Assembly: GCA_041749475.1 (NCBI GenBank)
Contig: JBGTBD010000019.1
Coordinates: forward strand, 1 to 64,000
DNA: 64,000 bases
Direction of reading: 5' to 3'
DNA from: JBGTBD01 sp041749475
Lineage (GTDB): Bacteria; Pseudomonadota; Alphaproteobacteria; Rickettsiales; UBA998
The notes under the pieces are model-generated. The model searched no databases. It worked only from the letters and a program-made list of their open reading frames with translations, and was not told where the DNA came from. The translations under genes were made by a program, and so were the position numbers. This document shows positions 52,440-60,218 of the stretch, in pieces (position 1 is the stretch's first letter; each line of letters begins with the position of its first letter).

Positions 52440-53048
52440 ATGAGCCGTCGGACGAAGGAAGAATCACAGCACACGCGCGAGATGCTGCTCGATGCGGCGG
52501 AAAGCCTGTTCTTCGCCAAAGGCGTGACCTGCACCACCCTCGAGGAAATCGCCCGCGAAGCGGGTGTGACGCGCGGCGCGTTCTACTGGCATTTCAAGAA
52601 TAAATGCGAACTCTTCAACGCTATACACGACCGTGTGAAACTGCCGATGGACGCACTGTTCGATCAGTATATCGCCACCAAAGGCCCGTTGGAGGGCTTG
52701 CAGGAAATATGCCTTTACGCCTTGAAACATCTTATCTCGAACGAACGACAACAGCGGGTCTTCACCATCACCTTGTTCAAATGCGAACAGGTGGAGACAT
52801 TGCGTAATGAGGAAGGCTGGCATCAGAAGAAATTCAAGGAGACCATCAGCCGCTGCGAAAAAGCATTCGCCGCCGCCCAGAAGGAAAAACGATTGGCCGC
52901 AGGCATCACCCCGCATCAGGCCGCACTGGCGCTTCACGCGTATATGAACGGCATTTTCGCCGATTATCTGCGTAACCGTTCATCCTACGACCTCAAGAAA
53001 CACGCTCCGGCGCTGGTTGCCGTGTTTTTCCGCGGCATCCAGTCTTAA
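52440..53048 (+). CDS. TetR/AcrR-family repressor of the efflux operon
   Basis: A 202-residue regulator with an N-terminal helix-turn-helix (LFFAKGVTCTTLEEIAREAGVTRGAFYWHFKNKCELF) that matches AcrR/TtgR closely, and a ligand-binding C-terminal domain with HAYMNGIFADYLRN. It is divergent from the adaptor gene and reads from across the palindromic operator, the classic layout of a local efflux repressor. Confidence 0.92.
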   Translation: MSRRTKEESQHTREMLLDAAESLFFAKGVTCTTLEEIAREAGVTRGAFYWHFKNKCELFNAIHDRVKLPMDALFDQYIATKGPLEGLQEICLYALKHLISNERQQRVFTITLFKCEQVETLRNEEGWHQKKFKETISRCEKAFAAAQKEKRLAAGITPHQAALALHAYMNGIFADYLRNRSSYDLKKHAPALVAVFFRGIQS

Positions 53049-53150
53049 TGCGCCTTTATCCTCTCTTGAGGTATTGCCCTGCGCCCGCTATCGAATCATG
53101 ACCCTCTCTCCGGCATGATGCTCTCATAACCCCGCCTGATGGAGAGATAT

Positions 53151-53471
53151 ATGAAGCGTAATTACAATGTAAAAAATAAGCACCCGATGCTTTTCCTGCT
53201 GCTGGCAACATCTATTGTCGTAGCGCCGCTCGTTGCTTCTGCGACTGGCCCCGGTGTGTCGGACGCTCCCATTAACCCCGCAGTGCGCGCGGACTCGGTA
53301 CGCCCGACCGATAACGGATTTGCATCTCCCTCTGAAATGCGTACGAGCGACAATTACATCGAGCAGGATCATAACAACCCCATGGAAGATCGCCACAATG
53401 ACCCCGTCACCTCTGGCTCCTCTGTGGAGCGTTCCTACTCGCCATCGTATAATGTGAATGACCGCATGTAG
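53151..53471 (+). CDS. Small exported protein, disordered, unknown function
   Basis: A 106-residue product with an N-terminal signal (HPMLFLLLATSIVVAPLVASA) and a hydrophilic mature part rich in Asn, Asp, Ser and Pro (SDNYIEQDHNNPMEDRHNDP...SYSPSYNVNDRM), without cysteines; it looks unstructured. GGAGAG 4 nt before the ATG at 53151 sets the start. A hairpin follows shortly after the stop, so it is a single-gene unit. I do not recognise a family. Confidence 0.65.
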   Translation: MKRNYNVKNKHPMLFLLLATSIVVAPLVASATGPGVSDAPINPAVRADSVRPTDNGFASPSEMRTSDNYIEQDHNNPMEDRHNDPVTSGSSVERSYSPSYNVNDRM

Positions 53472-53494
53472 GCGCGGCGGTTATTTGCATTCGT

Positions 53495-53530
53495 GCAAAG
53501 GCACCTCACGAACCCCGGAGGTGCCTTTGC
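53495..53530. terminator. Strong hairpin, probable bidirectional terminator
   Basis: A 13-bp perfect stem (GCAAAGGCACCTC / GAGGTGCCTTTGC) with a 10-nt loop, between the convergent small exported protein and VWA protein genes. Neither strand has a long T run after the stem, so termination is likely but not certain. Confidence 0.55.
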
Positions 53531-53561
53531 CACATTTAAACCAAATTCATCTTAGTGATAC

Positions 53562-55742
53562 TTATTGTTGCTGGATATAATCTACGCCGCCTTCATTGCC
53601 CCGGCTACCCGGCGGAATCTCGTAAGCCGGCACAACTACGCTATCACTAACTCCCGGTGTGATGTTCTGTTGAGGCGCTTGCAGGCCGGACGCCAGCTCT
53701 ACCAGCTTGATGAATTCATGACGGTAGCCGAACGCATCCTTACCCTTGCCGGACTTGGCGAGCGTCGCAATATCCGTGTAAGAAAAATCACGTAAGCCAG
53801 CTTCCTGCTTCAGCTTCTGGCCGAATGCAGCGACCGAGATGGCAAACCGTGCATCATCGGAGGCTTTTCTCAGCGAGTCCACTTCCAGCGCCCGGTCGAT
53901 AGCAGTGGTGATGAGGCGGCTTTTGCTTTCCTTCGGCAATTTATAGCGAATCTTCAGGAAGCCATATTCATCGGCATTTCCAGAAGATGCTTTCTCTTCA
54001 GCCTTCTTGCCATAGCGCAATGGATCGACAGTACCTTTCGCACCTTTGGGCGTGATCTCGTAGATCGCGGTGACGGCATGGCCTGCTCCAATATCCCCGG
54101 CATCGACCTTGTCGTTATTGAAATCCTCGCGCTTCAACATACGCGTCTCATACCCGATCAGCCGATATTCGGAAACCGCCGTAGGATTGAACTCCACCTG
54201 CAATTTCACATCTTTCGCGATGGGGAAGAGGGTGGACGTCGCCTCATGCACCAGCACTTTCTGGGCTTCCTGAATGGTGTCGATATAGGCTGCATTACCA
54301 TTACCGTTCTGCGCCAACTCCTGCATCAGAAGGTCGTTGTAATTCCCCTCACCGAAGCCGATGACGGAGAGGAACACCCCCGTCTCCCGTTTCTGCTCGA
54401 CGTACTTCTTCAACTCTTCTGGGTCGGTGATGCCGACATTGAAATCTCCATCCGTCGCCAGGATAACGCGGTTGACGCCCTTCTTATCGAAACTCTTCTC
54501 CGCCAACGCATACGCTTCCGCGATACCCGCTGCTCCAGCCGTGGAACCGCCCGCCTGCAACCGGTTCAGCACCGCGAAGATTTTCTCTTTGTCGGAGATT
54601 TGCGTCGGCTTCAACTCCACCCCGGCCCCACCGGCATAGGTGACGATGCTGACCGTATCGTCTTTATCGAGATGGTTGACGAGCAACTTCAACGAACTGA
54701 GCAGCAGCGGCAATTTATCCTGCTCATACATCGACCCCGACGTATCAATCAGGAATACAAGATTACTGCGCGGCGTCTCGCCTTTATCGACATCAAATCC
54801 TTTGATACCGATATGCACCAGTTTATTCCCCTTATGCCACGGTGACGGGGCGACGGTGATGCTGGGCTTGAACGGCACGGCCTTGCTCTCCGGCAGTGCG
54901 TAATCATAATCGAAATAATTGATCATCTCTTCGATACGAACCATGCTCGCATCAGGCAACTGCCCGTAATTCAACTGGCGACGAACAAAGGCATAGGACG
55001 CGGTATCGACATCGATGGAGAAGGTGGAGACCGGCTCCTCACTCACCAGCTTGACGCTGTTGCTTTCGACCTCCTTGAACTGGTCATTGCCTTGCGGCAT
55101 CGTATAGACATCCGGCGCATAAGGCATTGGAGCGATCATCGCTTGCGGAGCTTCCATCGCTGCCATGCGGTTCATACTCATGTCAGAGGAAGATGACGAA
55201 GCAGCTTCTCCAATTGCTGAGGCTACATGATCCGCTCCCGCGTCGTTTGCAGCGTCGGCCACGACAGGAGGTGGCGGTGCAGGGGGAACAGGCTGAATGC
55301 TAGAAGGGGCTAAAAAATTACCAATAGGTTCTGAGGGATTTAACGGTGTATCCGGCATGACTGCGGATTCCCGGGCCGTATCATTGAGCGAGGATTTCGG
55401 GAATGAGGCGATTTGCTCCCCTCGTTTCGGCTCCGAAACCGATGTCAATTGCAACGTCTCATCCTGCTTCATATCCTGAAATTGATCCCAGCTCAGCACT
55501 CCGACGGCGAGTACCATCGCGGCGGCGGTTCCGGCGTAAAGATGACGTGTATTCATAAAAATGCTCCTGTCTATGGTGGTTGTATCCATTAGACGGGAGA
55601 GGAATCCTTTTCCTTGGGTGCGCGACGCGCTTTTTTTCTCAAAAACAGCAAGTGACTGTTTAATGGCTTCTTTTTCCGCCTCCTCGCGCGGGGAGGGGAT
55701 GGGCAGGTCGGATAATAATCTTTTTAAATCGTCGTCTTTCAT
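53562..55742 (-). CDS. Membrane VWA-domain protein (YfbK-like) coupled to an ECF sigma factor
   Basis: A 726-residue protein: a cytoplasmic N-terminus (1-66), one transmembrane helix (68-84), a Pro/Ala/Ser/Met-rich linker (125-215), a conserved pre-VWA segment (STFSIDVDTASYAFVRRQLNYG), a VWA domain with an intact MIDAS (DTSGS, 333-337; TDGDFNVG) and a C-terminal DUF3520-like region. This matches YfbK-type VWA proteins. The ATG at 55742 follows AGAGGG and lies 8 nt after the sigma gene. The short N-terminal cytosolic part could be the sigma-binding, anti-sigma portion; that is inference. No zinc-binding anti-sigma motif is seen. Confidence 0.88.
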   Translation of the reverse strand: MKDDDLKRLLSDLPIPSPREEAEKEAIKQSLAVFEKKSASRTQGKGFLSRLMDTTTIDRSIFMNTRHLYAGTAAAMVLAVGVLSWDQFQDMKQDETLQLTSVSEPKRGEQIASFPKSSLNDTARESAVMPDTPLNPSEPIGNFLAPSSIQPVPPAPPPPVVADAANDAGADHVASAIGEAASSSSSDMSMNRMAAMEAPQAMIAPMPYAPDVYTMPQGNDQFKEVESNSVKLVSEEPVSTFSIDVDTASYAFVRRQLNYGQLPDASMVRIEEMINYFDYDYALPESKAVPFKPSITVAPSPWHKGNKLVHIGIKGFDVDKGETPRSNLVFLIDTSGSMYEQDKLPLLLSSLKLLVNHLDKDDTVSIVTYAGGAGVELKPTQISDKEKIFAVLNRLQAGGSTAGAAGIAEAYALAEKSFDKKGVNRVILATDGDFNVGITDPEELKKYVEQKRETGVFLSVIGFGEGNYNDLLMQELAQNGNGNAAYIDTIQEAQKVLVHEATSTLFPIAKDVKLQVEFNPTAVSEYRLIGYETRMLKREDFNNDKVDAGDIGAGHAVTAIYEITPKGAKGTVDPLRYGKKAEEKASSGNADEYGFLKIRYKLPKESKSRLITTAIDRALEVDSLRKASDDARFAISVAAFGQKLKQEAGLRDFSYTDIATLAKSGKGKDAFGYRHEFIKLVELASGLQAPQQNITPGVSDSVVVPAYEIPPGSRGNEGGVDYIQQQ

Positions 55743-55750
55743 ATCACCCT

Positions 55751-56314
55751 CTAAAACGCCCACGCCATGAAACACATCATTATTTTGTCCCTGACATTCA
55801 GAAGCTTCTTACGCACCTCGGAGAGCCGCCAAGAGATCGTACCCTCGGAACAGCCTAAAATCTTCCCCGCTTCCGCATGGCTTAATCCCTCGCCATAGAC
55901 TAGCAAGGCCGCCTGTTTCAATTTCTCCGGCAAACGGTGCACAGCTTGAAGCGCCTGCTTTTTCTGCAATATCTCTTCTTGTGACGCATCGTCGGACGCG
56001 GCATCGAACCCGTCCGAGAACGCCGTCTCATGCTGCCATTTGCGCTTGTTACGGCGAAACTCATCATGCAGCGTATTGACCGTGATGCGCATGAGCCATG
56101 TGCGGAACCCGGCATCCCCCCGGAAGCTGAAAATCGCCTTTCCGAGCCGGGTGAATACTTCCTGTGCCACATCTTCCGCATCCTCCCGCACCCCCGTATA
56201 ACGATAACACAGACGGTATACGGGAGCATAATGACGCTCGATCAACCGCTGCAACGCAATGGCCTCACCCCCCTGCGCCCGTGCCGCCAATTGTGCGTCT
56301 GAATCCTGCGTCAT
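55751..56314 (-). CDS. ECF-family RNA polymerase sigma factor
   Basis: A 187-residue group 4 sigma factor. Region 2 is IERHYAPVYRLCYRYTGVREDAEDVAQEVFTRL...FRTWLMRITVN, and region 4 ends in the helix-turn-helix GLSHAEAGKILGCSEGTISWRLSEVRKKL. It is followed by the membrane VWA protein, a pairing that suggests a signalling unit with the VWA protein as regulator or target. Its target promoters are not visible in the window. Confidence 0.92.
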   Translation of the reverse strand: MTQDSDAQLAARAQGGEAIALQRLIERHYAPVYRLCYRYTGVREDAEDVAQEVFTRLGKAIFSFRGDAGFRTWLMRITVNTLHDEFRRNKRKWQHETAFSDGFDAASDDASQEEILQKKQALQAVHRLPEKLKQAALLVYGEGLSHAEAGKILGCSEGTISWRLSEVRKKLLNVRDKIMMCFMAWAF

Positions 56315-56364
56315 AACCCCTTGCTACACCATTAGACGTAGCATACTCGGAAATCCTTGGAAAA

Positions 56365-56775
56365 TTATTCTGCTGTCGCGAGGGTGGTGATACGCGGCGT
56401 GCCTTCCAGCGTCCGCTGCACAGGGCATTTCCCTGCGATCTCGATCAATTTCGTGCGCTGCTCCGCCGTCAACGCATCGCCTGTGATGGTAATGGTTTTG
56501 GTGAAAACATCCTGCTTTCCGTCCTTATGATGTGTCAGCGAAACGTCTACGTTCTCCACCGGCCATTGCTTCTGCAACGCATACCACCGCACTGTCATCG
56601 CCGTGCATTCTCCCAGCGCAGCAAGCAGATAATCATAGGGCGCAGGCGCTAATCCCGCACCGCCGGAAGCCACAGGCTCATCTCCCTGTAGAGCGAATCC
56701 TGATACATCCATATCCACCGCGTAAGGACTTTTACCATTCTCAACAATACGCGCATGCTTCATCTCATCGGACAT
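56365..56775 (-). CDS. OsmC-family peroxiredoxin-like protein
   Basis: A 136-residue OsmC/Ohr-superfamily protein. The two reactive cysteines are Cys57 (LGECTAMT) and Cys117 (AGKCPVQRTL), the arrangement used for organic hydroperoxide reduction. The subgroup (the YhfA/OsmC-like group) is not resolved. The ATG at 56775 has GAGAGGG 9 nt before it. The 89-nt gap upstream holds two hairpins. Confidence 0.9.
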   Translation of the reverse strand: MSDEMKHARIVENGKSPYAVDMDVSGFALQGDEPVASGGAGLAPAPYDYLLAALGECTAMTVRWYALQKQWPVENVDVSLTHHKDGKQDVFTKTITITGDALTAEQRTKLIEIAGKCPVQRTLEGTPRITTLATAE

Positions 56776-56799
56776 ATTCTTAAACCCTCTCTATATGTT

Positions 56800-56855
56800 A
56801 CCCCGTCTTCATGACGGGGTCTGGTCGTGGCCGCATGCCGTCATGAAAACGGCAT
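56800..56855. repeat. Tandem pair of hairpins between osmC-like and pirin genes
   Basis: First hairpin: ACCCCGTC-TTCAT-GACGGGGT (56800-56820), 8 bp. Second: ATGCCGT-(7 nt)-ACGGCAT (56835-56855), 7 bp, extended imperfectly. Both have TCATGA or its complement in the loop. They lie downstream of pirin and upstream of the OsmC-like gene. There is no T run, so they may be processing or repeat sequences rather than simple terminators. Confidence 0.5.
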
Positions 56856-56864
56856 GACAACATA

Positions 56865-57758
56865 TTATAAAATCGTACCCGGTTTCGGCTCTTCCGGTAA
56901 TGGAATAAATTCCACCTCATCCCCCGGCACTTTGCCGAACCGCCCTTGCCGCCAATCCTCTTTCGCCTGCACGATACGCTCTTCCGAACTGGAAACGAAA
57001 TTCCACCAGATGAACCGTTTTTCCGAAAGCGGATCACCGCCCAGCATCATGATATGCGATTGCGTTTCCGCTTCAACGACGATGCGTTCCCCAGCCGCGA
57101 ACACCGGCATGGTACGCGGTGCAATGCGTTTATCACCGACCCGGACAATACCCGACACAAGGAAGAACGCACGCTCGCGGTATTCATTCGGCAATGCGAT
57201 ATTGCTACCCGCCGGCATCTTCGCTTCCACATAGAAGAGGGGGCTGTAAATCTTCACCGGCGTGTCATGCCCATAAGCTGCACCGGAAATCAATTTACAC
57301 TGCACATCCTTCACCCCAAACTCCGGCAACGTATCCGCCGGATGATGATGGAATTCGGGCGCGACTTCCTCCACCTCTTTCGGCAGGGCGATCCAGCTTT
57401 GCAATCCGTGCATGGGATGCACGCGCGATTTCTCCTCTGCCCCAGTACGTTCCGAATGGGCGATACCCCGCCCCGCTGTCATCCAGTTCACCGCCCCGGG
57501 GGTGATGAATTGTTCGGAGCCGAGCGTATCCCTGTGCAATATCTCCCCTTGAAACAGATATGTCACCGTCGCCAACCCAATATGCGGATGCGGGCGCACG
57601 TCGATACCTTGACCCGTCTGAAATTCCGCCGGGCCCATCTCATCGAGAAAGATGAACGGCCCCACCATCCGCCGCGCGGCATACGGCAAAAGGCGACGCA
57701 CATTGAACCCACCGAGATCCTTCTCCCGCGGTTCAATAATCAGGTCGATCACTTCCAT
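56865..57758 (-). CDS. Pirin-family protein
   Basis: A 297-residue bicupin. The Fe-binding residues are seen in RPHPHIGLATVTYLFQGEILHRDTLG with the pirin block AVNWMTAGRGIAHSER. Bacterial pirins include quercetin 2,3-dioxygenases and metabolic regulators; which applies here cannot be decided. The C-terminal pirin domain (PAGSNIALPNEYRERAFFLVSG...) is complete. Confidence 0.93.
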   Translation of the reverse strand: MEVIDLIIEPREKDLGGFNVRRLLPYAARRMVGPFIFLDEMGPAEFQTGQGIDVRPHPHIGLATVTYLFQGEILHRDTLGSEQFITPGAVNWMTAGRGIAHSERTGAEEKSRVHPMHGLQSWIALPKEVEEVAPEFHHHPADTLPEFGVKDVQCKLISGAAYGHDTPVKIYSPLFYVEAKMPAGSNIALPNEYRERAFFLVSGIVRVGDKRIAPRTMPVFAAGERIVVEAETQSHIMMLGGDPLSEKRFIWWNFVSSSEERIVQAKEDWRQGRFGKVPGDEVEFIPLPEEPKPGTIL

Positions 57759-57889
57759 GGAACGACCATAACACTATTTCATCTGAAGAAAACCATTTCT
57801 GAAAGACAAAGCAGATGGATACGCTATATTACCCCTTTCAAGTCCGATGCCACAGGGCATGAGCAACCATATGACCCAAGGAGGAATAT

Positions 57890-58744
57890 ATGAGCAGATT
57901 CACCACCAAGGACGGCGTATCCATCTACTATAAGGATTGGGGCAAAGGCCAACCTGTCATCTTCAGCCACGGCTGGCCGCTGAGCGCCGACGCGTGGGAA
58001 GATCAGATGATGTTTTTAGCTTCTAAGGGCTATCGCTGCATCGCGCATGACCGTCGCGGTCATGGCCGTTCCGAACAGACGTGGGACGGCAACGAGATGG
58101 ACACCTACGCCGATGATCTCGCGCAGCTGATTGAGATGCTCGATTTGACGGATGTCATCCTTGTCGGCCACTCCACGGGCGGCGGCGAAGTCACCCGCTA
58201 TATCGGTCGCCACGGCACGAAGCGCGTTGCCAAAGCGGTTCTCGTCGGCGCGGTTCCCCCATTAATGGTGAAGACGCCCGCCAACCCCAAAGGCCAGCCC
58301 ATCGAGAATTTCGATGGCTTACGCGCCAGCTTCACCGCCGACCGTTCGCAACTCTTCAAAGACCTCACCCAGCCATTCTATGGCGCGAACCGCAAAGGCG
58401 CGAAAATCAGTCAGGGCGTCTGCGATAGCTTCTGGATGATCGGCATGCAAGGCGGCATGAAAGCGGAATTCGACTGCATCAAGGCCTTCTCCGAAACCGA
58501 CTTCACCGAGGACTTGAAGAAGTTCGACATCCCGACCCTTATCATCCACGGCGATGACGACCAGATCGTTCCCATCGACGCCAGCGCCAGCCGCACTGCA
58601 GAATTGGTCAAAGGCTCCATCCTCAAAATATACCCCGGCGGCGATCACGGCCTGCCGACCACGCAGAAAGACAGCATCAATAACGACCTCCTCCAGTTCA
58701 TCGAAGCCGGAGAATTATCCACACAAGAACGCAAAAGCGCGTAA
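57890..58744 (+). CDS. Alpha/beta hydrolase, non-haem haloperoxidase-like
   Basis: A 284-residue hydrolase: oxyanion region FSHGWPLSADAWEDQM, nucleophile GHSTGGGE, acid in HGDDDQIVPID and His in GGDHGLPTTQKD. This matches the cofactor-free haloperoxidase/esterase group (perhydrolase activity in vitro). GGAGG lies 6 nt before the ATG. A strong terminator follows. It is a single-gene unit divergent from pirin across 131 nt. Confidence 0.93.
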   Translation: MSRFTTKDGVSIYYKDWGKGQPVIFSHGWPLSADAWEDQMMFLASKGYRCIAHDRRGHGRSEQTWDGNEMDTYADDLAQLIEMLDLTDVILVGHSTGGGEVTRYIGRHGTKRVAKAVLVGAVPPLMVKTPANPKGQPIENFDGLRASFTADRSQLFKDLTQPFYGANRKGAKISQGVCDSFWMIGMQGGMKAEFDCIKAFSETDFTEDLKKFDIPTLIIHGDDDQIVPIDASASRTAELVKGSILKIYPGGDHGLPTTQKDSINNDLLQFIEAGELSTQERKSA

Positions 58745-58762
58745 TCCATTCCATGTATCATC

Positions 58763-58799
58763 AAAGCCGCCTTCTGCGTATGGAAGGCGGCTTTTTTTT
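58763..58799 (+). terminator. Intrinsic terminator
   Basis: An 11-bp GC-rich stem (AAGCCGCCTTC / GAAGGCGGCTT) followed by a run of eight Ts, 20 nt after the hydrolase stop codon. Confidence 0.93.
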
Positions 58800-58875
58800 A
58801 TCGCGGGACGGTATAAATAAGAAGGCATCAGCACACCGAATCTAGGTTTTCTGATGGTCTATAAGGAATTTATGC

Positions 58876-58925
58876 TACGCGCGTGAGATTCGAACCATAA
58901 TGAATTGTTTAAAATCAATGCATTG
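58876..58925 (-). other. Degenerate tRNA-like 3' fragment (possible remnant)
   Basis: On the minus strand GGTTCGAATCTCACGCGCGTAGCA looks like a T-arm and 3' acceptor end, preceded by ATTGATTTTAAACAAT, which resembles an anticodon arm. The T-stem does not pair properly and there is no 5' half, so this is not a working tRNA. It could be a scar of integration or decay, or chance. The rest of 58800-58960 is AT-rich with no gene that I can support. Confidence 0.25.
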
Positions 58926-58960
58926 AGGTTTTATGAAGTCAAGTTGGTTCTGTGAAAGAA

Positions 58961-59197
58961 TTACCAGAAACGCTTCATAGCAATGGCTTTACCGGAACCG
59001 GACTTAAAATATTTTTCGAGCTCTCTTGCAATGGTTTCTGTTTCAACAGCAGTGTAAGATTTTAAGGTGATGGGCAGCTGCGCTTTAGTAGAATTTACTT
59101 CACCTTTATCATGAGATTGTTTGCGCCTTTTCAGATCGTTAGTTGACCCAACGTAAATATCACCATTGTTAAGTTCCAAGAAATAAACATACCACAT
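58961..59197 (-). CDS. GIY-YIG nuclease-domain protein (UPF0213-like)
   Basis: A 78-residue single-domain GIY-YIG protein: WYVYFLELNNGDIYVGSTNDLKRRKQSHDKGEV carries the YVY...YVG pair and the catalytic-type Arg, and ELEKYFKSGSGKAIAMKRF the Glu-containing helix. Such small proteins are common, often in multiple copies, and mostly uncharacterised. It is AT-rich compared with its neighbours. GGAG lies 6 nt before the ATG and directly after a hairpin of the family described at 59209-59236. Confidence 0.85.
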   Translation of the reverse strand: MWYVYFLELNNGDIYVGSTNDLKRRKQSHDKGEVNSTKAQLPITLKSYTAVETETIARELEKYFKSGSGKAIAMKRFW

Positions 59198-59208
59198 ATA
59201 CCGCTCCG

Positions 59209-59236
59209 GTCTCCCTACGCCAAGGCTTCGGGAGAC
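59209..59236. repeat. Hairpin element, copy 1 (TACGC...GCTTC family)
   Basis: GTCTCCC-TACGC-CAAG-GCTTC-GGGAGAC: a 7-bp perfect stem whose loop begins TACGC and ends GCTTC. It lies 11 nt upstream of the GIY-YIG start codon. A second copy in opposite orientation at 59282-59312 keeps the same loop ends but a different, still fully paired stem. Confidence 0.65.
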
Positions 59237-59281
59237 ACTCCTAGCTCTAATCGACTTCGCGTGTCAGCCCTTAAATGGCCT

Positions 59282-59312
59282 GCCACCCGAAGCTCGAAGA
59301 GCGTAGGGTGGC
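59282..59312. repeat. Hairpin element, copy 2, at the 3' end of tRNA-Ser
   Basis: Read on the minus strand: GCCACCC-TACGC-TCTTCGA-GCTTC-GGGTGGC. The 7-bp stem differs from copy 1 at two base pairs on both arms (compensatory), while the loop ends are identical. It overlaps the CCA end of tRNA-Ser and could act as a terminator or processing signal for it. Confidence 0.65.
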
Positions 59313-59398
59313 GGACAGGGAGGGATTCGAACCCTCGATGGAGTTGCCCCCATGCCAGTTTTCGAGACTGGTGCCTTCAACCACTCGGCCACCTGTCC
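59309..59398 (-). tRNA. tRNA-Ser (anticodon CGA), with encoded CCA
   Basis: A class II tRNA of 90 nt on the minus strand: acceptor GGACAGG/CCTGTCC, D-arm GGCCGAGTGGTTGAAGGC, anticodon stem-loop CCAGT-CTCGAAA-ACTGG with CGA, a long variable arm (CATGGGGGCAACTCCATC region), T-arm GAGGGTTCGAATCCCTC, discriminator G and encoded CCA. Reads UCG codons. Confidence 0.97.
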
Positions 59399-59553
59399 GT
59401 TTTCGAAGGCGCTCTTGATAGCAGCGAAAGGGGAGTAGGGCAAGAGGGGTTCAGGGGGTCTTGTGTCGCCTGCGCCGAAATCGCTTCCCCTCGGAGGGCA
59501 TCCATGCTAAAAGCTACAAACTCTTCAAAGGGTTAGATAGGCTCATAAAACCG

Positions 59554-59581
59554 TTGACAACAGGCCATTCTCGCATATAGT
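59554..59581 (+). promoter_or_regulatory. Strong sigma-70 promoter of rplU-rpmA
   Basis: TTGACA (59554-59559) and TATAGT (59576-59581) with a 16-nt spacer, 81 nt upstream of rplU. The leader contains a small perfect hairpin (TGCGC-CAT-GCGCA, around 59618-59630), which could take part in ribosomal-protein control. The region 59399-59553 shows no gene. Confidence 0.75.
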
Positions 59582-59662
59582 AGCGCCCTTCTGTAAAACA
59601 AGGAGAGGTTGAGCGGTTGCGCCATGCGCAGAGCGAAAGCCACAACATAAGTAGGAAAAAAC

Positions 59663-60187
59663 ATGTACGCAATTATTCAGACCGGTGGCAAGCAATATAC
59701 TGTGCAAAGCGGCGATGTGCTTAAAGTAGAGAAGCTCGACGCCGAAGCAGGTGACCTTATCGTACTGGACAAGGTGCTCGCCGTCCTCGATGGCGACAGC
59801 AGCAATATGGACGGCTCCAAGCTTTCCGCAGCGCGCGTTTCCGCGCATGTGCTGGAGCAGGGCCGCGGTGACAAGGTCATCATCTTCAAGAAAACCCGCC
59901 GCCATACCTATAAGCGTACCGGTGGTCACCGCCAGCATCTGACGACGCTGCGTATCGACCAGATTTCGCTGGACGGTAAAGTGGAAGCCAAAAAAGGCGC
60001 TTCCGAACCGCAACCGAAAAACAAATGGCGCGACGCGCAGGCAGGCACTTCCAAGAAAGCGGGCACGAAAGCCGCCGCCCCGAAGAAGACCGCCACCAAA
60101 GCCGCTAGCCCGAAAAAAGCAGCAACCCCCGCCAAGAAGCCCGCAGCCGCGAAAAAACCTGCCGCTTCCAAAGCGAAAAAAGACTAA
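59663..60187 (+). CDS. rplU: 50S ribosomal protein L21 with long Lys/Ala-rich tail
   Basis: The first 103 residues are standard L21 (MYAIIQTGGKQYTVQSGDVLKVEKL...FKKTRRHTYKRTGGHRQHLTTLRI). They are followed by about 70 residues of low-complexity tail rich in Lys, Ala, Pro and Thr, with repeated AAPKK/ATKAA/SPKKA units like histone H1 tails. Extensions of L21 are known in alphaproteobacteria; length and composition vary. rpmA follows after 31 nt. Confidence 0.95.
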   Translation: MYAIIQTGGKQYTVQSGDVLKVEKLDAEAGDLIVLDKVLAVLDGDSSNMDGSKLSAARVSAHVLEQGRGDKVIIFKKTRRHTYKRTGGHRQHLTTLRIDQISLDGKVEAKKGASEPQPKNKWRDAQAGTSKKAGTKAAAPKKTATKAASPKKAATPAKKPAAAKKPAASKAKKD

Positions 60188-60218
60188 TATAGAATAGAAT
60201 TCAGGACGGAGAAGTCAG

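Noticed and set aside
59543..60013. 156-codon minus-strand frame
   Set aside because: Antisense to the rplU promoter and the conserved L21 core.
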